Assembly: GCF_013423485.1 (NCBI RefSeq)
Contig: NZ_JABFFR010000001.1
Span: 124,001 to 188,000 of the forward strand
DNA from: Azospirillum oleiclasticum
Lineage (GTDB): Bacteria > Pseudomonadota > Alphaproteobacteria > Azospirillales > Azospirillaceae
Length of the DNA: 64,000 bases
Direction of reading: 5' to 3'
Translations under genes and position numbers: made by a program
Shown here: positions 1 to 8,755 of the stretch, piece after piece
Position numbering within the stretch: position 1 is the first letter of the stretch
Layout of the letters: each line of letters opens with the position of its first letter
The notes under the pieces: model-generated
Told to the model about the DNA's origin: nothing
Database searches by the model: none
The model's input: the letters and a program-made list of their open reading frames with translations, nothing else

Positions 1-1047
1 CCGCTCGGCGTCGAGCCGGCCCAGCGCGTCGCCGGCGTCGGCGGCCAGCGCCTCCTCACGGCCGAGATCGCCGGCAATCTGCTGGAGCCGGCGGCGCAGC
101 GCCGCCTGCTGCTCGGCGACCCGCCTCTCCTCGCCGTCGAGCTGATCGCGGGCGATGGTCAGACGTTGCAGCGTGGCTGCGGCGGCCTGCTCGTCGCGGC
201 GGCGGTCGGGCAGGCCGGCGGCGTCCTCCCCGCGCTTCGCTGTCAGCCGGGAGACCGCCAGCATCAGCTCGCGCACCATGCCTTCCGCCGCGGCGAAGGC
301 CGTGCGGGAGCGCTCCTGCTCGGCTTCGCAGGCGATCCAGCGCAGGTGCCACAGCACCGCCTCGGCCCGTCGGATCTGTTCGGACAGGTTGCGGTAGCGG
401 CTGGCCTGCCGCGCCTGCTTCCTGAGGCTCTGGAGCTGGGTGTCCATCGCCCCGATCACGTCGTCGAGGCGGGTCAGGTTGTTCTCGGCCGCGCGCAGCC
501 GCAGCTCCGCCTCATGCCGGCGGGAGTGCAGGCCGGTGATGCCGGCCGCCTCCTCCAGCAGCATGCGGCGGTCCTGCGGTTTGGCGTTGATGATCTGGCC
601 GACCTTGCCCTGGCTGACCAGGGCGGGGGAATTGGCGCCCGACGCGTTGTCGGCGAACAGCAACTGCACGTCGCGCGCCCGCACCAGCTTGCCGTTGACG
701 CGGTAGTCGGAGCCGGAGCCACGCTCGATCCGCCGCGACACCTCCAGCTCGTCCGCTTCGTTCAGCCCGGCCGGCGCGGTGCGCCCGCGGTTGTCGATGA
801 CGAGCGCCACCTCCGCCAGATTGCGCTGCGGGCGATGGGACGTGCCGCCGAAGATGACGTCGTCCATGTCGTCGCCGCGCATCTTCTTGGCGGAGGTCTC
901 GCCCATCACCCAGCGCAGCGCCTCCACCAGGTTCGACTTGCCGCATCCGTTCGGGCCGACGATCCCGGTCATACCGGGTTCGATGACGAGGTCCGTTGGA
1001 TCGACGAAGGACTTGAAGCCGGACAGGCGGAGGCGGGTGAACAGCAA
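1..1047 (-). CDS. smc: Chromosome segregation ATPase SMC, N-terminal part (cut by window edge)
   Basis: SMC is a chromosome-organising ATPase of the bacterial condensin complex, acting on DNA in the cytoplasm with ScpA/ScpB. The first 349 residues are present. The RLRLSGFKSFVDPT start and Walker A GPNGCGKS (residues 31-38) are typical of the SMC head, followed by a Gln/Arg/Ala-rich stretch entering the coiled coil. The gene runs off the left edge, so hinge and C-terminal head are not seen. No ATG lies near the domain start. I chose TTG at 1047, which has an AGGGAT-type ribosome-binding site and sits 21 nt after the dsbA stop, so the two genes are probably co-transcribed. Family identity is secure; the exact start is inferred. 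Confidence 0.95.
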   Translation of the reverse strand, partial: MLFTRLRLSGFKSFVDPTDLVIEPGMTGIVGPNGCGKSNLVEALRWVMGETSAKKMRGDDMDDVIFGGTSHRPQRNLAEVALVIDNRGRTAPAGLNEADELEVSRRIERGSGSDYRVNGKLVRARDVQLLFADNASGANSPALVSQGKVGQIINAKPQDRRMLLEEAAGITGLHSRRHEAELRLRAAENNLTRLDDVIGAMDTQLQSLRKQARQASRYRNLSEQIRRAEAVLWHLRWIACEAEQERSRTAFAAAEGMVRELMLAVSRLTAKRGEDAAGLPDRRRDEQAAAATLQRLTIARDQLDGEERRVAEQQAALRRRLQQIAGDLGREEALAADAGDALGRLDAER

Positions 1048-1068
1048 CGCGGACGATCCCTGACAGAC

Positions 1069-1686
1069 TTACTTCAGCAGCTTGTCGATGGCGGCGGAGA
1101 AGACCTCGATGGACTGCGAGCCTTCCACGCGGCCCTTGCCGTCGTTGAGCACGAAGGTCGGCGTCGCCTCGATCTTGTGGGTGTTCTGACCGTTCATGCG
1201 CATGTTGAGGATGCCGTCGGCCAGCTTCTGGTCGGCCCAGCAGGCGTCGATGGTCTCCTGCGTCATGCCGGCCAGCTTGCCGACCTGCGCCAGCGCCTTG
1301 GCCGGATCGGCGGCACGCGCCCACTGGGACTGCTGCTTGAACAGGATGTCGAGGATGGCCCAGTAGCGCTCCTGCGGGGCGCAGCGCGCCATCATGCTGG
1401 CGCGCAGCGCCCACTGGTCGAAGGGGAAGTCGCGGAAGACGATCTTCACCTTGCCGGTGTCGATGTACTTCTCCTTGAGCTGCGGCAGCGTCTGGGTGTG
1501 GAACGCGGCGCAGTGCGGGCAGGTGAGCGAGGAATAATCGATGATGGTGACCGGCGCGTCGGCCTTGCCCAGCACGCGCTCGGACAGCGCCTCTTCCGTC
1601 GAGGGGGCGGCGTGCGCCATGGGGGCGACGGCGAAGACCGCGATCGCCAGGGTCAGACCCATCAATGCTTCAATGTATCGGCGCAA
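1069..1686 (-). CDS. DsbA-family thioredoxin-fold protein
   Basis: A 205-residue periplasmic thiol:disulfide oxidoreductase of the DsbA/DSBA-like thioredoxin class. A signal peptide is evident (residues 1-26, ending AHA before APST). The redox motif C-P-H-C is at residues 56-59 in the context DYSSLTCPHCAAFH, and the cis-Pro loop reads EATPTFV. The length is normal. It lies between the DUF721 gene and smc on the same strand, an order I recall as common in alphaproteobacteria. It could oxidise or isomerise envelope disulfides; the sequence alone does not tell which. The 156 nt upstream of the gene probably hold its promoter. Confidence 0.93.
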   Translation of the reverse strand: MRRYIEALMGLTLAIAVFAVAPMAHAAPSTEEALSERVLGKADAPVTIIDYSSLTCPHCAAFHTQTLPQLKEKYIDTGKVKIVFRDFPFDQWALRASMMARCAPQERYWAILDILFKQQSQWARAADPAKALAQVGKLAGMTQETIDACWADQKLADGILNMRMNGQNTHKIEATPTFVLNDGKGRVEGSQSIEVFSAAIDKLLK

Positions 1687-1842
1687 CTTCGCCTCCTGGC
1701 TACCAGATGTTGGGGACTATACGGCGGCGTTCGCGTCCGCGGCAAGCCCGATGGCCCGCAACGGGCTGGTCGGCCGGTCGCGGGGAGTCGCTGTCATGGA
1801 CCCCGCTGCGACCGCTTTATTCCATTGCGACGGACGGGTGGT

Positions 1843-2310
1843 TCATGGCGGCTTCCGGCCGATCAGCGCCCGGCCGAAGCTCTCCAGCGTCGCCCGCAGC
1901 TCGGGATCTTCGATGGTCTGTGTGGCGGTGTGAAGGCGCAGCTCCTCGTCCAGCGTCAGCGTGCGGGGCCGCGGGCGCGGCTTGGTGGCGGGAGCCAGCG
2001 GGGCCGCGTGCACCATCCGGATGCGCGCCACCGCGCGATAGCCGAAGAAGCCGTTGATCCGCTCGATGATCTGCGGCTCCAGATGCTGGAGCTCGAGCGC
2101 GAAGGCGCCGGTGGCGCGGATGTGCAGCGTCGCCTCCTCCCGCTTGCCGCGGGGGAAGGCGAGCCGGTCCGGGGACGTGCGCAGCGAAAGCTGGTGGCCG
2201 ACGATGGACGCCCAATCGGTGATGAGCGTGCCGAAGGCCAGCCCGCGCTTGCCCAGCGCCTTTCCGGCCACCTCCGGCACCGCGCGGCCGATCGGGCGTG
2301 GTCCGCTCAC
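1843..2310 (-). CDS. DUF721 / DciA-like protein
   Basis: A 155-residue DUF721 protein. The family includes DciA, the ancestral loader of the DnaB replicative helicase, but alphaproteobacterial members often carry only the KH-like part, and that role is inferred here. Seen features: a Trp-containing N-terminal helix (TDWASIVGHQLS), a beta/alpha segment ending with an Arg/Pro-rich linker, and a C-terminal helical tail (ELRATLESFGRALIG). The GTG start at 2310 overlaps the stop of the upstream VOC gene as GTGA, so translation is probably coupled. The frame stays open further upstream, but that part is antisense-like composition over the VOC gene. Confidence 0.85.
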   Translation of the reverse strand: MSGPRPIGRAVPEVAGKALGKRGLAFGTLITDWASIVGHQLSLRTSPDRLAFPRGKREEATLHIRATGAFALELQHLEPQIIERINGFFGYRAVARIRMVHAAPLAPATKPRPRPRTLTLDEELRLHTATQTIEDPELRATLESFGRALIGRKPP

Positions 2311-2801
2311 GACGGCTGGCCGCAGCCTTCGGCCATCTTGGCTTCCATCGCTTTCCAGGCCGCCTGCATCTCCTCCGGCGACGGTGTGGCGATGGTGGTC
2401 GCCAGCGACCACTCGTGACCGAAGGGATCGGTCAGCTTGCCATAGCGATCGCCCCAGAACTGGTCGGCCAGCGGCGCCGCGACCGTGCAGCCGGCCTCCA
2501 CCGCCCGCGCCCACAGCGCGTCCACGTCCGGCACATGCAGGTGTATGGTGACGGGGGAGGCGCCGAGCGTCTTGGGATCACGCGACTTGCCGCCGAAGAA
2601 CTCCGGGAAATCGTCGCACAGCATGATCACGCCACCACAGACGCCGAGGCTGGCGTGGACGATGCGACCGTCCGACCCGGCCAGGCGGAACATCTCCTCG
2701 GCGCCGAAGGCGGCCTTGTAGAAGTCGATCGCCGCGGCGGCGTCCTTGACGACCATATGGACGGACACGGGCGGAAAGGCGGGCTGTGCGGTCTCGGTCA
2801 C
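2307..2801 (-). CDS. VOC-family (glyoxalase/bleomycin-resistance fold) protein
   Basis: A 164-residue vicinal-oxygen-chelate protein resembling the PhnB/YkcA-like group. The sequence shows two beta-alpha-beta-beta-beta modules: VSVHMVVKDAAAAIDFYKAA at the start and VTIHLHVPDVDALWARAVEAG in the second half, then DPFGHEWSLAT near the end. The DPFGHxW motif is typical of the PhnB-like subgroup. Substrate is unknown. GTG at 2801 is chosen because a GGGAGAG ribosome-binding site precedes it and the conserved domain begins shortly after. The gene end overlaps the DUF721 start by four bases (GTGA). It is divergent from mutY. Confidence 0.88.
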   Translation of the reverse strand: MTETAQPAFPPVSVHMVVKDAAAAIDFYKAAFGAEEMFRLAGSDGRIVHASLGVCGGVIMLCDDFPEFFGGKSRDPKTLGASPVTIHLHVPDVDALWARAVEAGCTVAAPLADQFWGDRYGKLTDPFGHEWSLATTIATPSPEEMQAAWKAMEAKMAEGCGQPS

Positions 2802-2902
2802 GGCGCTCTCCCTGATTGGTGGCCGCCGGTCGGGCGGCGCCCGGAGCCTAGCGCGGCACGCGCCCGGATTCCAGCAGGGGCCGCGACCCTTTCGCGCAGG
2901 GG

Positions 2903-4003
2903 ATGCATGACCTATTTGTCTGTGCCATGCCGATGACCCCAGCCGTCGCCGACCGCCTGCTCCCCTGGTACGACCGCCACCGCCGCGACCTGCCCTGGCG
3001 GGCACCGCCGGGCGTGACGGCCGATCCCTACCGCGTCTGGCTGTCGGAGATCATGCTCCAGCAGACCACGGTACCGGCGGCGGCCCCCTATTTCCGGGCC
3101 TTCACCGAGCGCTGGCCGACCGTGCGCGACCTCGCCGAGTCGCCGCTGGACGACGTGCTGGTGGCCTGGGCGGGGCTCGGCTACTACGCGCGGGCGCGCA
3201 ACCTTCACAAATGCGCGCGGGTGGTGGCGGAGCGGCACGGCGGGCGTTTTCCCGACACGGAGGAGGCGCTGCTGGAGCTGCCCGGCATCGGCACCTACAC
3301 GGCCGCCGCCATCGCCTCCATCGCCTTCGACCGGGTGGCGACGGTGGTCGATGGCAACGTCGAGCGCGTCGTCGCCCGCCTGTTCGCGGTGGAGGAGCCG
3401 CTGCCGAACGTGAAGCCCACGCTGCGCCGGCTGGCCGCGACACTGACACCGCAGCGCCGGCCCGGCGACTTCGCGCAGGCGATGATGGATCTGGGGGCCA
3501 CCGTCTGCACCCCGCGCAAGCCGCGCTGCATGCTCTGCCCGCTGGCCGAGGGCTGCGCCGCGCGCGAGGCCGGCACCCAGGAGGAGCTGCCGCGCCGCGC
3601 CGCCAAGGCCGACAAGCCGACCCGCCGCGGCATGGCTTTCTGGCTGCTCAATCCGGAGGGCGCGGTGCTGCTGCGCCGGCGGGCGGAGGACGGGCTGCTC
3701 GGCGGCATGACCGAGGTGCCGTCCACCGGCTGGGCCGCGGGGCCGGTGCCGGACGAGGATGCAGCAATGGGTGCGGCACCGCTGCCGGCGCGGTGGCGGC
3801 GGCTTCCGGGTATGGTGCGCCACACCTTCAGCCACTTCCATCTGGAACTCGGTGTCATGGCGGCGCGCGCCGGGGCAGGGTGGCAAGCGGCGGACGGCTT
3901 CTGGGTGCCGGTGGACCGCCTGGGCGGCGAGGCGCTGCCGTCGGTCATGCGCAAGGTGGTGCGGCACGCGCTGGCGCACGCGAACGATGGAGATGGCGCA
4001 TGA
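2903..4003 (+). CDS. mutY: A/G-specific adenine DNA glycosylase MutY
   Basis: MutY removes adenine mispaired with 8-oxoguanine in base-excision repair. This 366-residue protein has the expected parts: SEIMLQQTTV with the catalytic Glu49, a helix-hairpin-helix LPGIGTYTAAAIAS around 126-139, catalytic Asp150 in VVDGNVERV, and a 4Fe-4S cluster with Cys202, 209, 212 and 218. A NUDIX-like C-terminal domain (about 235-360) that reads 8-oxoG follows. ATG at 2903 has an AGGGG site before it; an in-frame ATG at 2927 is the alternative. The stop overlaps the next gene's ATG. Confidence 0.96.
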   Translation: MHDLFVCAMPMTPAVADRLLPWYDRHRRDLPWRAPPGVTADPYRVWLSEIMLQQTTVPAAAPYFRAFTERWPTVRDLAESPLDDVLVAWAGLGYYARARNLHKCARVVAERHGGRFPDTEEALLELPGIGTYTAAAIASIAFDRVATVVDGNVERVVARLFAVEEPLPNVKPTLRRLAATLTPQRRPGDFAQAMMDLGATVCTPRKPRCMLCPLAEGCAAREAGTQEELPRRAAKADKPTRRGMAFWLLNPEGAVLLRRRAEDGLLGGMTEVPSTGWAAGPVPDEDAAMGAAPLPARWRRLPGMVRHTFSHFHLELGVMAARAGAGWQAADGFWVPVDRLGGEALPSVMRKVVRHALAHANDGDGA

Positions 4004-4698
4004 TGAGGGTGCTGCTGAGCGCGGTGCTGCTTCTTGCCGGCGCCCTGCCGCTGCGGGCCGAACCAACGGGGCAGCCGGTGGGGCTGGAACTGGTGCTCGC
4101 GGTGGACGCGTCGGCCAGCATCAGCGGCGGCGCGCTGGAGTTCGAGCTGCGCGGCCACGCCGCCGCCATGCGCGATCCGGTGGTGGTGCAGGCGGCGCGC
4201 AGCACGGTGATCGCCGCCACGCTCGCCGTCTTCTCCGGCCCGCACAGCCTCAAGGTGCTGGTTCCCTGGACGATCATCCGCGGCGAGGCGGAGGCGGAGG
4301 CCTTTGCCGCCGCCATCCTGGCCGCCCCCCGCGAGGAGCTCGCCGGAGCCACCGCGCTGGGCAGCGCCATCGAAGAGGCCGCCCGGCTGTTCGACGGCAA
4401 CGGGATCGAAGCGCCGCGCCGGGTCATCGACATCGTGTCCAACGGCTTCAGCAACGCCGGCCTCGACCCCGCCATCGCCCGCGACCGGGCGGTGAAGCGC
4501 GGCATCACGGTGAACGCGCTCGCCATCCTCGACGAGTATCCCTGGCTGGAGGGCTACTACGCCGAGTCCGTGATCGGCGGCCCCGGCGCCTTCGTGCACA
4601 CCGCCACGGACAAGGACAGCTTCGTGGATGCGCTGAAGCGCAAGCTGGTGACGGAGATCGTCTCGTTGCCCTCCTGCACGCCGTCAACGGTGCGTTGA
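4000..4698 (+). CDS. DUF1194 von Willebrand factor A-type secreted protein
   Basis: A 232-residue protein with a signal peptide (roughly 1-21, ending LRA before EPTGQ) and a single vWFA fold. A MIDAS-type metal site D-x-S-x-S is visible at Asp36, Ser38 and Ser40 (AVDASASIS). Further vWFA landmarks are TALGSAIEEAARLF and RVIDIVSNG. DUF1194 members are periplasmic or exported proteins of unknown role, common in alphaproteobacteria. The start ATG at 4000 overlaps the mutY stop as ATGA; a second ATG follows at 4003. The overlap implies coupled translation although no functional link with MutY is obvious. Confidence 0.9.
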   Translation: MMRVLLSAVLLLAGALPLRAEPTGQPVGLELVLAVDASASISGGALEFELRGHAAAMRDPVVVQAARSTVIAATLAVFSGPHSLKVLVPWTIIRGEAEAEAFAAAILAAPREELAGATALGSAIEEAARLFDGNGIEAPRRVIDIVSNGFSNAGLDPAIARDRAVKRGITVNALAILDEYPWLEGYYAESVIGGPGAFVHTATDKDSFVDALKRKLVTEIVSLPSCTPSTVR

Positions 4699-4845
4699 TC
4701 GCGATAGCCGTTCCGACGGGGCTTGGCATCCGCCGCGCAATCCCAACCTTCTGGAACAAAGGCGACCACGGCGGCGCTGGCCCAAACGGCTGCGTACGTA
4801 CGGCAGGGTTGCCGCGACACCGGGGGGAGGCCAGAATCGGGCGCC

Positions 4846-6375
4846 ATGAGCGAGACACAGTTGACCGCGCCGCACGAGGCGACTGCGCCTCCCGCGGCCC
4901 CGCCGCCCGCCGTCCCTGCCACCGTGCCGCAGCCCGGCCTGTGGGACCGCGCTCTCGACAACCTGCGCAGCCGCTGGCGTGAGATCGCCGCGTCGGCCCG
5001 CGGCGCCGTCGGCGCCCCGCCGCGCTCCTACCTGCCCAAGGAAGACGCCGAGCGGCTGAAGCTCCAGATGGAGGCCTGTCTGGAGGGACGGGGCGGGGAG
5101 GTGTCGGCCCGCGCCCGCGCCGCCCAGCTCGGCCGCACCTATCTGTCGCTGGATCCCGCCGGGCGGCGCAACTTCCTGGTGATGCTCGCCCGCGACTTCG
5201 ACGTGGACCGCGCGGCCGTCGACCGGGCCATGGCGACTTTTCTGGCGGCCGGCGACCCGGTCGGGCGTGGCCATGCCGAACGCGCGCTGCGTGAAGCGCT
5301 GGAGCCGCCACGGCTCCGCCTGCTGACCCAGTTCAACGGGCTGCCGGACGGGGTGAAGTTCCTGGTCGACCTGCGCGCCGAGCTGATGGAGGCCGGGCGC
5401 GACGAACCGCTGCTGGAAGCGCTGGGCGACGACCTGAAGAGCCTGCTGAAGTCGTGGTTCGACGTGGGCTTCCTGGAGCTGACGCGCATCACCTGGGACA
5501 GCCCCGCCTCGCTTCTGGAGAAGCTGATCAAGTACGAGGCTGTGCACGAGATCCGCGGCTGGCAGGACCTAAAGGACCGGCTGGACAGCGACCGGCGCTG
5601 CTTCGCCTTCTTCCATCCCCGCATGCCCAACGAGCCGCTGATCTTCGTGGAGGTGGCGCTGGTGCAGGGACTGTCGGCGGACGTGCAGTCGCTGCTCGAC
5701 CCCACCGCCCCGGTGCGCGATCCGAGTGCGGCGGACACCGCGATCTTCTACTCCATCTCCAACGCCCAGAAGGGGCTGGCCGGGATCAGCTTCGGCAACT
5801 TCCTGATCAAGCGGGTGGTGGACAGCCTGGCGGCCGAGTTCCCGAACCTGAAGACCTTCGCGACCCTGTCCCCCATCCCCGGCTTCCGCCGCTGGCTGGA
5901 CCGCCGGATCAAGGAGGACGGCGACGGCGTGCTGACGGAGGCCGAGCGCACCGCACTGTCCGAGGCGCTGGGCTACGCCGACTCCGGCGAGGACGGGGCG
6001 GAACCGGCTGGCCGGCTGGCCGCGGCGCTGGCGCTGGCCGGCTGGCACCGCGACGAGCGCATTGCCCGCGCGCTGAAGGGGCCGCTGATGCGGCTGGGGG
6101 CCGTCTATCTGACCGGCGTCGAGCCGCATGGCCGGGAGGGACGGCCGCGCGCCCGCGACCCCGTGGCGCACTTCCACCTGTCCAACGGGGCGCGGATGGA
6201 GCGGCTGAACTGGCTGGCGGACCTGTCGGAGCGCGGGCTGCGGCAGTCCTGCGGGATGATGATCAACTACAAGTACCGGCTGAGCGAGATCGACAGCAAC
6301 CACGAGGCCTATCGCGGCGAGGGGAAGGTGATCGCGTCCTCCGCCATCCGCTCCGCGGCGCGGGCGGCGGGGTGA
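4846..6375 (+). CDS. Malonyl-CoA decarboxylase
   Basis: A 509-residue malonyl-CoA decarboxylase, converting malonyl-CoA to acetyl-CoA and CO2. The N-terminal helical domain (about 60-200) is followed by the GNAT-like catalytic domain. Recognised stretches include FFHPRMPNEPLIFVEVAL, ISNAQKGLAGISFGNFLIK, TLSPIPGFRRWL and CGMMINYKYRLSEID. The first 35 residues are Ala/Pro-rich and probably disordered. ATG 4846 is chosen over an upstream in-frame ATG at 4723 because MSETQ begins right after a GGGGGGAGG stretch and the upstream part is not protein-like. No malonate transporter or synthetase gene is adjacent, so it may serve malonyl-CoA homeostasis rather than malonate growth. Symbol matA or mlyCD is not assigned. 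Confidence 0.94.
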   Translation: MSETQLTAPHEATAPPAAPPPAVPATVPQPGLWDRALDNLRSRWREIAASARGAVGAPPRSYLPKEDAERLKLQMEACLEGRGGEVSARARAAQLGRTYLSLDPAGRRNFLVMLARDFDVDRAAVDRAMATFLAAGDPVGRGHAERALREALEPPRLRLLTQFNGLPDGVKFLVDLRAELMEAGRDEPLLEALGDDLKSLLKSWFDVGFLELTRITWDSPASLLEKLIKYEAVHEIRGWQDLKDRLDSDRRCFAFFHPRMPNEPLIFVEVALVQGLSADVQSLLDPTAPVRDPSAADTAIFYSISNAQKGLAGISFGNFLIKRVVDSLAAEFPNLKTFATLSPIPGFRRWLDRRIKEDGDGVLTEAERTALSEALGYADSGEDGAEPAGRLAAALALAGWHRDERIARALKGPLMRLGAVYLTGVEPHGREGRPRARDPVAHFHLSNGARMERLNWLADLSERGLRQSCGMMINYKYRLSEIDSNHEAYRGEGKVIASSAIRSAARAAG

Positions 6376-6429
6376 TCATGATGACGCCGGACGGAGCTTT
6401 TCCGTGTGTCTGATCGGGAAACCTTGTGC

Positions 6430-6435
6430 TATAGA
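6430..6435 (+). promoter_or_regulatory. Possible -10 element for tRNA-Leu
   Basis: TATAGA lies 64 bp before the tRNA, just downstream of the malonyl-CoA decarboxylase gene and inside the 123-bp gap. It is the best -10-like hexamer there, but the matching -35 (TGTCTG region) is weak. Inferred from position and AT content only. Confidence 0.3.
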
Positions 6436-6498
6436 CCGGCAATCACGGGCGGAGAGGGGTGGAAGCGCAGGCCGCCACCCCTCGTCGTCTATGCCATT

Positions 6499-6583
6499 GC
6501 GGGCGTGGCGGAACTGGTAGACGCGCCGGATTTAGGTTCCGGTGACTTCGGTCGTGGGGGTTCGAGTCCCTTCGCCCGCACCA
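6499..6583 (+). tRNA. tRNA-Leu (anticodon UAG)
   Basis: An 85-nt tRNA. The acceptor stem GCGGGCG (6499-6505) pairs with CGCCCGC (6573-6579), followed by A and an encoded CCA. The D-arm is GGCGGAACTGGTAGACGC-like. The anticodon stem CCGGA/TCCGG encloses loop TTTAGGT, giving anticodon TAG at 6533-6535, which reads CUA/CUN leucine codons. A long class-II variable arm (TGACTTCGGTCG region) confirms a leucine-type tRNA, and the T-arm GGGGGTTCGAGTCCC is canonical. It lies alone between malonyl-CoA decarboxylase and trigger factor. No integrase or duplicated 3' end suggests an island here. Confidence 0.97.
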
Positions 6584-6675
6584 TGGCAACCCCTTGAACC
6601 GCAGGTGACAACGCGGCTCCGGGCCGCCCAGCGCGGGCGCCGCCGGGTCGACCAACGAGACAGGCGTCCTTTCCG

Positions 6676-8013
6676 ATGAACATCACCGAGACCAGCACCG
6701 ACGGCCTCAAGCGCGAGTACCGGGTCGTCATCACCGCCCAGGACATCGAAGAGAAGGTGAAGGGCCGCCTCGACGAGCTGCGGCAGACCGTGCAGCTTCC
6801 GGGCTTCCGCCCGGGCAAGGTGCCGGTTGCCGTGATCAAGCAGCGTTATGGCGGCAGCGTGCTCGCCGAGGTGCTCGAGAACGCCGTCTCCGAAACCTCG
6901 CGGCAGGTGGTCAACGACCGTGGCCTGCGCGTGGCCCTGCAGCCCAAGATCGAGATCGAGAAGTACGAGCAGGGCGGCGACCTCGCCTACACCATGGGCG
7001 TTGAGCTGCTGCCCGACATCGAGCCGGGCGAGTTCGGCGGGATCGAGCTGGAGCGGCTGGTCGCCGACGTGGACGACGTCCAGGTCGACGAATCGCTGAA
7101 GCGCCTCGCCTCCTCGCAGGAGACGACGGAGCCGGTCACCGACGACCGCGCGGCCGAGATGGGCGACACCACCGTCATCGACTTCGACGGTTCGGTGGAC
7201 GGCGAGCGCCGCGACGGCATGAAGGGCGAGGACTTCGCGCTCAAGCTCGGTTCGGGGCAGTTCATCCCCGGCTTCGAGGAGCAGCTGGTCGGCGCCAAGA
7301 CCGGTGAGCACCGCACCGTCACCGTGACCTTCCCCGAGGGTTACCACGCCGCCGAGCTGGCCGGTAAGGAGGCCGTGTTCGAGGTCGACGTGAAGGAGCT
7401 GCGCAGCAGCGTCCCGGCGGAGATCAACGACGATCTCGCCAAGCAGTTCGGGCTGGAGAGCGCCGAGGAGCTGCGCAAGCTGGTCCGCGAGCGGATGGAG
7501 CAGGAATACAAGGACCTCGCCCGCCTGCGGGTGAAGCGCCAGCTCCTCGACAAGCTGGCGGAAGCGCACAGCTTCGACGTGCCGGCCGGCATGGTCGACA
7601 TCGAGTTCGAGAGCATCTGGCAGCGCCTTCAGGACGAGCTGAAGAAGGGCGACGCCGGCGAGGACGCGAACAAGAGCGAGGACGAGTTGCGGGCCGAGTA
7701 CCGCGGTATCGCCGAGCGCCGCGTGCGCCTGGGCCTGCTGTTGTCCGAGGTCGGCCGCCGCAACAACATCCAGGTCAGCCAGGACGAGCTGAACCGCGCG
7801 CTGATCGCGGAAGCCCGCCGTTGGCCCGGCCAGGAGCGTCAGGTGTTCGACTTCTTCAAGGCGAACCCGAACGCCGTGGAGAACCTGCGCGCCCCGATCT
7901 TCGAGGACAAGGTGGTGGACTTCATCCTGGAACTCGCCAAGGTCAGCGACCGCAAGGTCCCCGTCGAGGAACTGATGCGCGATCCGGACGAGGCGGAGGC
8001 GAAGGCGGCCTGA
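6676..8013 (+). CDS. tig: Trigger factor, ribosome-associated chaperone
   Basis: A 445-residue trigger factor, a peptidyl-prolyl isomerase that shields nascent chains at the ribosome exit. The N-terminal ribosome-binding domain carries the signature GFRPGKVP (about residues 44-51). A central FKBP-type PPIase domain (about 150-245; TVIDFDGSVDGE, GSGQFIPGFEEQLVG) and a long helical C-terminal chaperone domain ending in an acidic tail (DPDEAEAKAA) follow. The length is standard. It heads the tig-clpP-clpX group that links folding at the ribosome with ClpXP proteolysis; clpP starts 53 nt later. Confidence 0.98.
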   Translation: MNITETSTDGLKREYRVVITAQDIEEKVKGRLDELRQTVQLPGFRPGKVPVAVIKQRYGGSVLAEVLENAVSETSRQVVNDRGLRVALQPKIEIEKYEQGGDLAYTMGVELLPDIEPGEFGGIELERLVADVDDVQVDESLKRLASSQETTEPVTDDRAAEMGDTTVIDFDGSVDGERRDGMKGEDFALKLGSGQFIPGFEEQLVGAKTGEHRTVTVTFPEGYHAAELAGKEAVFEVDVKELRSSVPAEINDDLAKQFGLESAEELRKLVRERMEQEYKDLARLRVKRQLLDKLAEAHSFDVPAGMVDIEFESIWQRLQDELKKGDAGEDANKSEDELRAEYRGIAERRVRLGLLLSEVGRRNNIQVSQDELNRALIAEARRWPGQERQVFDFFKANPNAVENLRAPIFEDKVVDFILELAKVSDRKVPVEELMRDPDEAEAKAA

Positions 8014-8031
8014 CGGTCGCCTTTTCCGTTC

Positions 8032-8039
8032 CTATATAG
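8032..8039 (+). promoter_or_regulatory. Possible -10 region upstream of clpP
   Basis: The self-complementary CTATATAG lies 27 bp before the clpP ATG in the short gap after tig. It could be an internal promoter -10 (TATATA) giving clpP extra transcription beyond read-through. No good -35 was identified, so this is only a suggestion. Confidence 0.25.
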
Positions 8040-8066
8040 GGTCTGTGGGAACAGGGTGAGGACAGC

Positions 8067-8696
8067 ATGCACAGCTTCGAACCGACGATGAACGCTCTGA
8101 TCCCGATGGTCGTGGAACAGACCAACCGTGGCGAGCGGGCCTACGACATCTACTCGCGGCTGCTGAAGGAGCGCATCATCTTCCTGATCGGCGGGGTCAA
8201 CGATGCCGTCGCCAGCGTGATCTGCGCGCAGCTGCTGTTCCTTGAGTCGGAGAACCCGAACAAGGACATCGCCTTCTACATCAACTCGCCGGGCGGCTAC
8301 GTGTCGGCGGGCCTCGCGATCTACGACACCATCCAGTACATCCGGCCGCAGGTGTCGACCGTGTGCATCGGCCAGGCGGCCTCCATGGGCTCGCTGCTTC
8401 TGGCGGCAGGCGCGCCGGGCAAGCGCTTCTCCCTGCCCAACAGCCGCATCATGGTGCACCAGCCGTCCGGCGGCGCCCAGGGTCAGGCCGCGGACATCGA
8501 GATCCAGGCGCAGGAGATCCTGAAGCTCCGTGCCCGTCTGAACGACATCTACGCCAAGCACACCGGGCAGTCGCTCGACGTGATCGAGGCGGCCATGGAA
8601 CGCGACAAGTTCATGTCGCCGGAAGAGGCCAAGGCCTTCGGATTGATCGACGAGGTCGTGGAAAAGCGCCCGGGTTCGGGCAGCGACGCGGCGTGA
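8067..8696 (+). CDS. clpP: ATP-dependent Clp protease proteolytic subunit
   Basis: ClpP forms the tetradecameric serine-protease chamber used by ClpX and ClpA. This 209-residue protein has the whole catalytic triad: Ser106 in IGQAASMGS, His131 in IMVHQPSGG, and Asp180 in [12 protein letters not shown]. The oxyanion motif INSPGG is at about 73-77. A short N-terminal propeptide-like segment precedes PMVVEQT. The length is typical. A strong hairpin follows the gene before clpX. Confidence 0.98.
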   Translation: MHSFEPTMNALIPMVVEQTNRGERAYDIYSRLLKERIIFLIGGVNDAVASVICAQLLFLESENPNKDIAFYINSPGGYVSAGLAIYDTIQYIRPQVSTVCIGQAASMGSLLLAAGAPGKRFSLPNSRIMVHQPSGGAQGQAADIEIQAQEILKLRARLNDIYAKHTGQSLDVIEAAMERDKFMSPEEAKAFGLIDEVVEKRPGSGSDAA

Positions 8697-8716
8697 GCGC
8701 GAAGTAAGTATTGATC

Positions 8717-8755
8717 GCGCCGCACCCCTGTTGTTGAATGGCAGGGTTGCGGCGC
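8717..8755. other. Strong hairpin between clpP and clpX
   Basis: An inverted repeat with 14-nt arms (8717-8730 GCGCCGCACCCCTG and 8742-8755) matches at 13 of 14 positions around an 11-nt loop. There is no T-run after it, so it is not a canonical intrinsic terminator. It could be an RNA processing or stability element, or an attenuator adjusting clpX relative to clpP. Seen directly; the role is inference. Confidence 0.6.

Noticed and set aside
6499..6583. tRNA-Leu as an integration site for a mobile island
   Set aside because: No integrase, no repeated tRNA 3' end and only housekeeping genes on both sides.
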